Positions 59,776 to 64,000 of a DNA stretch of 64,000 nucleotides are shown here, piece after piece. The notes under the pieces were generated by a model, which was given only the letters and a program-made list of their open reading frames with translations, ran no database searches and was not told the origin of the DNA. The DNA lies in contig NZ_JAEK01000008.1 in the NCBI RefSeq assembly GCF_000518865.1, positions 1-64,000 of the forward strand. The letters are read 5' to 3'. The translations under genes were made by a program, and so were the position numbers. Origin of the DNA: Bacillus sp. J37 (GTDB lineage: Bacteria; Bacillota; Bacilli; Bacillales; Bacillaceae). Numbering within the stretch: the stretch's first letter is position 1; every line of letters begins with the position of its first letter.

Positions 59776-61258
59776 TCTTATTATACTGCCGATCATCATA
59801 CCTCTTATTGCAGGCATGATGATGATTGTTTTTCGAAAAAATATCTTATTTCAAAGAATAGTAAGTGTTCTCGCTATTTTATTAATTAGTATCGTTGCGT
59901 TAGTGATGATCAGACAAATAGAAGATATTGGCATTCAAACACTTCAATTGGGTGGCTGGGTAGCGCCTTTTGGTGTTAGCATTGTGGCTGATATGTTTTC
60001 TGTATTATTACTATTGACTTCGAGCATTGTAGCATTATGTTGTTTGCTATTCGCTTTTAAAACAATCGGTAAAGACAGAGAAGAGTTTTACTTTTACCCA
60101 TTACTCTTGTTTCTTTTAACAGGAGTAAACGGCTCCTTTTTAACGGGAGATTTATTTAATCTGTATGTTTGTTTTGAAGTGATGCTGATTGCCTCATATG
60201 TCTTAATCTCATTAGGTGGTACAAAGCTTCAATTACGGGAGTCGCTAAAATATATATTAGTTAACATTGTATCTTCCTTCTTGTTTCTACTTGCGATTGC
60301 TTATTTGTATGCAATCACAGGAACATTAAATTTAGCACACCTTTCAACACGTATTGCAGAAGTAGGACAAGGAGGGCTGATTTCTACTGTTGCCATTCTC
60401 TTCATTATTGTATTTAGTATGAAAGCAGCGTTATTTCTTTTCTTTTGGTTACCAGGTTCATATAGTGCTCCACCTACTGCAATTGCCGCGATCTTTGCTG
60501 CATTACTTACAAAAGTCGGTATCTACTCACTATTTCGTATGTTTACGCTCGTCTTTTATCATGAGCCTCAAATTACTCATTTATTTATAGGGATATTAGG
60601 GGTTTTAACCATGATTTTGGGAGCGATTGGAGCAATAGCATATTGGGATATCAAGAGGATCTTAACCTATAATGTTATCGTAGGTGTCGGTTTTATTATT
60701 ACTGGCCTTGCTTCCTACACAGTAGAAGGGTTTAGAGGGTCCATTTACTACCTTATTCATGACATTATTATTAAAGCTCTTCTGTTTCTGATCGGGGGAA
60801 CAATTATTTATTTGACCGGTACTAGTAAGCTTAAAGAGATAAGTGGCCTGATTCGAACACACCCTTACTTAGGTTGGATGTTCTTTATCACTTCCTTATC
60901 AATAGCAGGCATTCCGCCTTTAAGCGGATTTATAGGCAAAGTATTTATAACACGGGGTACCTTTGAGGCAGGTTATTATTGGATTGGCGGTGTAGGACTA
61001 TTTACTAGTCTAATGGTTCTGTATTCGGTCATGAAGATTTTTATGAATGGCTTTTGGGGAGAAGGATATCTAAGTAAGGAAATGGAAAAGGGAACTACAA
61101 AGGGGATCATGTTGCCAATAGGTATACTAACAATCCTGACCATACTATTAGGTGTCGGGGCCGAAGGAATATATAACTATATTAACCTTGCTGCCGAAGA
61201 TATGATGAATCCAGCTGCATATATTGAGGCGGTATTTCAAGGGAAACAGATTCCTTAA
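59762..61258 (+). CDS. mrpD: Mrp Na+/H+ antiporter subunit D (NuoN/M-like)
   Basis: A 498-residue, 14-helix NuoN/NuoM-like proton-translocating subunit. Landmarks are FNLYVCFEVMLIASYVLISLG (Glu of the key helix) and FFWLPGSYSAPPTAIAAIFAALLTKVGIY with the conserved Lys. With MrpA it likely forms the ion path. Its ATG 59762 lies within the last codons of mrpC, so the two genes overlap by 14 bases; a second ATG at 59768 could also serve. Confidence 0.94.
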   Translation: MNMNNLIILPIIIPLIAGMMMIVFRKNILFQRIVSVLAILLISIVALVMIRQIEDIGIQTLQLGGWVAPFGVSIVADMFSVLLLLTSSIVALCCLLFAFKTIGKDREEFYFYPLLLFLLTGVNGSFLTGDLFNLYVCFEVMLIASYVLISLGGTKLQLRESLKYILVNIVSSFLFLLAIAYLYAITGTLNLAHLSTRIAEVGQGGLISTVAILFIIVFSMKAALFLFFWLPGSYSAPPTAIAAIFAALLTKVGIYSLFRMFTLVFYHEPQITHLFIGILGVLTMILGAIGAIAYWDIKRILTYNVIVGVGFIITGLASYTVEGFRGSIYYLIHDIIIKALLFLIGGTIIYLTGTSKLKEISGLIRTHPYLGWMFFITSLSIAGIPPLSGFIGKVFITRGTFEAGYYWIGGVGLFTSLMVLYSVMKIFMNGFWGEGYLSKEMEKGTTKGIMLPIGILTILTILLGVGAEGIYNYINLAAEDMMNPAAYIEAVFQGKQIP

Positions 61259-61297
61259 AGTATCTAGTTCTTGAAATTATGAAAAGAGGTGGTTTGA

Positions 61298-61777
61298 TTG
61301 CCTTTACAGGTACTAATCAACCTATTTATTGCATTCTTGTGGATGTTTCTCCAAGATGAATGGAGCTTTCTAGCCTTTTTTAGCGGCTATTTGGTAGGAA
61401 TTATAGTCCTTTTCATCCTAAGAAGGTTCTATAAACAAGAATTTTATTTGAGTAAATTGGGCTCCATTTTAAAACTGCTTTTTGTTTTCATAAGGGAACT
61501 GATCACATCGAGCATTTTTGTTGTAGGACATGTAATAAGACCTAGAGTTAGCCTAACACCGGGAATTATTACAGTAGAAACGGATCTAGAAGGAGATTTA
61601 GAAGTAACCATATTTTCGTTGTTGCTTAATCTTACTCCGGGATCAGTCGTTATTGAAGTTTCATCAGACTCTAAAGTCTTTTATGTTCATGCCTTAGATC
61701 TACCAAAAGCAGGCGAATCTGTGAGAAAAGCTAGTAAAATCTTTGAAAAGGCAATTAAGGATGTGACAAGGAAATGA
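61298..61777 (+). CDS. mrpE: Mrp Na+/H+ antiporter subunit E
   Basis: A 159-residue subunit. N-terminal helices (LINLFIAFLWMFLQDEWSFLAFFSGYLVG) are followed by a cytoplasmic domain with RPGII-type sequence (LTPGIITVETDLEGDLEVTIFSLLLNLTPGSVVIEVSSD, landmark LLLNLTPGSV). MrpE supports normal activity and complex formation. Start TTG 61298, with AGAGGTGG upstream. It overlaps mrpF by four bases (ATGA). Confidence 0.92.
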   Translation: MPLQVLINLFIAFLWMFLQDEWSFLAFFSGYLVGIIVLFILRRFYKQEFYLSKLGSILKLLFVFIRELITSSIFVVGHVIRPRVSLTPGIITVETDLEGDLEVTIFSLLLNLTPGSVVIEVSSDSKVFYVHALDLPKAGESVRKASKIFEKAIKDVTRK

Positions 61778-62058
61778 CCGAAATCATTTTAAACATATCG
61801 TTATTCTTATTGGTTCTTTCTATTTTAGCGGCACTTTATCGAGTAATTAAAGGTCCATCAACTGCTGACAGAGTGCAAGCTTTAGATTCAATCAGTATAA
61901 CGATTATTGCCGGTGTAGCCATTTATTCTGTTTTATTAGACAGTCATGCCATATTGGAGATCATCCTGTTAATTGGTATTTTATCATTTGTAGGTACCAT
62001 TGCCTTTGCCAGATTTATTGAAAGAGGTGTTGTTATTGTACGCAAACGAAATAAGTGA
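61774..62058 (+). CDS. mrpF: Mrp Na+/H+ antiporter subunit F
   Basis: A 94-residue, three-helix protein. Family marks are RVIKGPSTADRVQALDSIS and ILIGILSFVGTIAFARFIERG. MrpF has also been linked to cholate efflux in B. subtilis. Its ATG overlaps the mrpE stop. Confidence 0.93.
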   Translation: MTEIILNISLFLLVLSILAALYRVIKGPSTADRVQALDSISITIIAGVAIYSVLLDSHAILEIILLIGILSFVGTIAFARFIERGVVIVRKRNK

Positions 62059-62395
62059 ACAGTTCCCGGCATTACTAATTTTGGTAGGAACGATCTTCAC
62101 TTTTCTTAGTGCTGTAGGTTTAGTACGATTTCCTGATTTATATACACGTTCACATGCAGCTTCAAAAAGTTCAACACTCGGTGTCCTTTGTACATTATTG
62201 GGGACACTGTGTTATTTTTGGATATCTGAGGGATATTTTAGTATCCGATTAATTTTGGGAATTTTCTTTGTGTTTCTTACAACCCCTGTTGCAGCACATC
62301 TTATGTGTAGAGCAGCATATCGATCAAATTTAGAACTAGCGGATGAAAGTATACAGGATGATTTAAAGGAAGTTTTTGAAAGAGAAAATGGATAA
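62036..62395 (+). CDS. mrpG: Mrp Na+/H+ antiporter subunit G
   Basis: About 119 residues with three helices. Family marks are LILVGTIFTFLSAVGLVRFPDLYTRSHAASKSSTLG and FFVFLTTPVAAHLMCRAAYR (GLVRFPDLYTRSHAA is the core). I prefer TTG 62036 with AAAGAGGTG seven bases upstream, giving a 23-base overlap with mrpF; upstream TTG codons would start inside the mrpF core. The last gene of the operon, followed by a terminator. Confidence 0.92.
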   Translation: MYANEISEQFPALLILVGTIFTFLSAVGLVRFPDLYTRSHAASKSSTLGVLCTLLGTLCYFWISEGYFSIRLILGIFFVFLTTPVAAHLMCRAAYRSNLELADESIQDDLKEVFERENG

Positions 62396-62426
62396 TTAGG
62401 ATATTGTAAATTTATGATTTGTAAAA

Positions 62427-62467
62427 ACGCCCCCATACAACATTACAAAGTATGGGGGTGTTCTGTT
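62427..62467 (+). terminator. Terminator of the mrp operon
   Basis: ACGCCCCCATAC pairs with GTATGGGGGTGT, followed by TCTGTTT. Confidence 0.8.
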
Positions 62468-62487
62468 TGACTTATTATCTTATCGTC

Positions 62488-62653
62488 TAGGAAACTAAAA
62501 AATTCTTTGAACTGTGGATAAACGCTTCGACATCCAGCTCCAGGGGCTAGCCTCTCTAGGGTCTTGCCAATTTGGAATTGAAGGCAAAGAACGCCTTCTA
62601 TTCTAAATCGTCTTATTTGCCCTAGGCTGATCAAGGCGCTTGAGCTTCTGTTA
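62488..62653. repeat. Intergenic hairpin repeat, copy 3
   Basis: TAGGAAACTAAAAAATTCTT, CTGTGGATAA, CATCCAGCTCCAGGGGCTAG, TTGGAATTGAAGGC-AAAGAAC-GCCTTCTATTC, CGTCTTATTTGCCC and GATCAAGGCGCTTGAGC follow one another exactly as in copy 2. It is again placed between convergent genes and reaches the stop codon of the next minus-strand gene. Confidence 0.8.
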
Positions 62654-62950
62654 TTCTAAATCCTTTTTAACTGAATTGATCTGATGCTTCATATCCATTT
62701 GTTTATCTGTACGGTGATCGATGCTTATGTTTGTCACAATTCGGTCCGGACCTGCTGAAAACGCTACCTGATGCATGTCCCTGGCAATGTCCCATAGCTG
62801 ATCAATTTCTCCTTCAATGACAGTTGAGGTTGGAGTCAGCTTATAGGTTAATCCTTTTTCTTCGATTTTCTTTACAACGCTGGTGACCTCTGAGCTGAAG
62901 CTGGTAGAATTTGTTCCAATAGGTATAATGCTTATTTCCAACAAGGGCAT
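62651..62950 (-). CDS. yqgV: MTH1187/YqgV-family thiamine-binding-like protein
   Basis: A 99-residue ferredoxin-like fold. Landmarks are MPLLEISIIPIGT, YKLTPTSTVIEGE and GPDRIVTNISIDHR, typical of the MTH1187/YkoF-type family, some of which bind thiamine. ATG 62950 has AAAGGAGAGAG upstream; the longer frame upstream is non-coding. It follows the CBS-domain gene by 28 bases and is probably co-transcribed from its sigma-B promoter. Confidence 0.85.
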   Translation of the reverse strand: MPLLEISIIPIGTNSTSFSSEVTSVVKKIEEKGLTYKLTPTSTVIEGEIDQLWDIARDMHQVAFSAGPDRIVTNISIDHRTDKQMDMKHQINSVKKDLE

Positions 62951-62978
62951 TTTTCTCTCTCCTTTCATCTTTTCTGAG

Positions 62979-63410
62979 TTAATTATTATGATTAGGTTCG
63001 GCGGGTACGGAAATGTCCTCAAGGGCTTTTCCGGCTTTTTTCGTTGATTCATTGTGGACTGCTATGTCTCCAAGCGAAACCATTCCAACCAATTTCTCAC
63101 CCTCGACAATAGGAAGACGGCGAATTTGATGCTGTGACATGATCTCTGCCGCTTGCTCAACTGACATATCCGGTGTTCCTTTTATAACATCTTCCGTCAT
63201 TAGCTTTGAAATGGATGTCTCACCTGATAGATTATTTGCTATCCCTTTTATGACAATATCACGATCGGTAACGATTCCTACTAGTCTTTCATCTTCACAA
63301 ATTGGAATAGAGCCTACTTCAAGCTCTTTCATTTTTAGGGCAATATCACTGCAAGAACTCTTCACTGTACAACTTTCAACATCGGTTGTCATGACTTCGG
63401 TAATATTCAT
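62979..63410 (-). CDS. CBS-domain protein (YhcV-like)
   Basis: About 143 residues consisting of two CBS domains (about residues 8-60 and 73-125). Key segments are VGSIPICEDERLVGIVTDRDIVIKG and IRRLPIVEGEKLVGMVSLGDIA. Such stand-alone CBS pairs bind adenine nucleotides and act as energy or stress sensors. ATG 63410 has GAAGGAGGAATAG upstream. A consensus sigma-B promoter lies 44 bases before, so this is another general stress gene. Confidence 0.88.
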   Translation of the reverse strand: MNITEVMTTDVESCTVKSSCSDIALKMKELEVGSIPICEDERLVGIVTDRDIVIKGIANNLSGETSISKLMTEDVIKGTPDMSVEQAAEIMSQHQIRRLPIVEGEKLVGMVSLGDIAVHNESTKKAGKALEDISVPAEPNHNN

Positions 63411-63453
63411 TGCTATTCCTCCTTCATGATTTATTGGTCCTTCGTTTATTTGC

Positions 63454-63478
63454 ATACCCTTCCTAATCTTTTGTAAAC
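63454..63478 (-). promoter_or_regulatory. Sigma-B promoter of the CBS-domain gene
   Basis: Minus strand GTTTAC, 13-base spacer, GGGTAT. Confidence 0.75.
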
Positions 63479-63602
63479 ACAATGAATATGACTATTAAAA
63501 GTTGTTAATATCACTTATCTACTAAATCGATTGATTAACTGGCTGAACCCTAATATATTTTTTTGAAACTTAAATTTTAGATAATTTTATGCCTTTTTTT
63601 CT

Positions 63603-63628
63603 GTTTAACCACATTATTCATTGGGAAT
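63603..63628 (+). promoter_or_regulatory. Sigma-B-like promoter before the MscS-like gene
   Basis: GTTTAA, 14-base spacer, GGGAAT, 54 bases before the start codon. Confidence 0.55.
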
Positions 63629-63682
63629 GTAACCTATGAAACAATCACATCACATAATCGTATTTTTCAAAGGAGGCAGAAC

Positions 63683-64000
63683 ATGATAGATTACAACGGA
63701 GTAACAGATTCTTGGATGGCTTATTTAGGTAGATTACCAGATTTAGTACTTGCCCTACTCGTCCTTTTGATAGGATGGATTGTGGCAACTATAATTGCAA
63801 AGGCGGTAAAGGCAGCCTTACATCGTACAGACTTTGATAACAAAATGGCGCGATGGATGAGACCGGATTCTGATAGAAACCGGGATGCATCAAAGCCTTT
63901 CAACTATTCTTCTGAAACTATTATTAGTAAGGTTGTATTTTGGATCATTATGGCTATAGCATTTGTTGTATTTTTAAATATGCTGAGTCTGCCATTTGTT
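63683..64000 (+). CDS. Mechanosensitive channel-like membrane protein, N-terminal part
   Basis: Open to the window end: 106 residues are visible. AAAGGAGGCAGA precedes ATG 63683. A first helix (LPDLVLALLVLLIGWIVATIIAKAVKAAL) and a second beginning IISKVVFWIIMAIAFVVFLNML are separated by a basic, Asp-rich loop. The GRLPDLVLALLVLLIGWIVA-type start is that of conserved-TM-helix / small MscS-related proteins in Bacillus. Such proteins may release solutes on osmotic downshock. The stress-type promoter fits. The C-terminal part is outside the window, so channel class is tentative. Confidence 0.72.
   Translation, partial: MIDYNGVTDSWMAYLGRLPDLVLALLVLLIGWIVATIIAKAVKAALHRTDFDNKMARWMRPDSDRNRDASKPFNYSSETIISKVVFWIIMAIAFVVFLNMLSLPFV

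Overview
The window is low-GC DNA from a Bacillaceae-type Firmicute. The evidence is strong GGAGG-type ribosome binding sites, frequent TTG/GTG starts, YesLMN/Lpl-type sugar systems, sigma-B-like promoters, a seven-subunit Mrp antiporter operon and Bacillaceae-style intergenic repeat elements. No rRNA, tRNA, CRISPR array or obvious prophage was seen.

Layout. (1) 1-287: the 3' end of a group II intron (last 67 codons of the maturase, then domains V and VI). (2) 0.7-19.2 kb: an accessory sugar locus centred on L-fucose-decorated plant glycans. It holds an Lpl-type ABC importer without an ATPase; an aldo/keto reductase, a zinc sugar/polyol-type dehydrogenase and an L-fuconolactonase-type amidohydrolase; GH95, GH31, GH127-type and GH29 glycosidases; a FucU-type mutarotase; an AraC regulator; and a PhyH dioxygenase next to a TIM-barrel sugar isomerase. 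None of the glycosidases has a signal peptide, so oligosaccharides are probably imported intact and taken apart in the cytoplasm. (3) 19.3-22.5 kb: an IclR regulator divergent from a YjhG/YagF-type sugar-acid dehydratase. Directly upstream of the dehydratase is a 28-codon stub of the partner aldolase, with a stop inside it, and a 19-bp perfect palindrome. (4) 22.6-38.3 kb: a xylo-oligosaccharide locus with GH43, YesL, YesN, YesM, a second Lpl-type ABC importer, GH10, two more GH43 and a GH8 reducing-end exo-oligoxylanase, again all cytoplasmic. Two promoters here share a TATAATG(T/A)AAGTGCTTACA box that merges the -10 with a CcpA/LacI-like operator. (5) 38.7-42.7 kb: alcohol dehydrogenase, aldo/keto reductase, CorA. 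(6) 42.8-50.6 kb: a general-stress island. Sigma-B-like promoters can be read in front of a KGG-repeat protein, a decayed second KGG gene, a GlsB/YeaQ protein, a small lipoprotein, an M50-like protein with HQSGH in place of HExGH, a formate/nitrite-type channel and a small charged protein. Several genes here are broken. (7) 50.7-56.4 kb: a GH43 with an Ig-like N-terminus, EamA and YitT membrane proteins, a small tyrosine recombinase and a Usp protein. (8) 56.6-62.4 kb: complete mrpABCDEFG. (9) 62.5-64 kb: YqgV-like and CBS-domain proteins, and a mechanosensitive-channel-like gene cut by the window end; sigma-B-like promoters are present again.

How the genes work together. Two importers feed two sets of intracellular exo-glycosidases. 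The first set would release L-fucose, xylose and L-arabinose from xyloglucan-like or related oligosaccharides, and fucose would be oxidised without phosphorylation (mutarotase, dehydrogenase, lactonase). The matching aldolase is only a stub, so carbon flow after the dehydratase must depend on a gene elsewhere or the branch is decaying. The second set removes xylose from both ends of xylo-oligosaccharides. I did not find a clearly new multigene system. The observations most worth following are the aldolase stub with its palindrome, the duplicated -10/operator box (one copy followed by a terminator and so possibly making a short RNA), the hairpin repeats that sit only between convergent genes, and the decaying stress genes.
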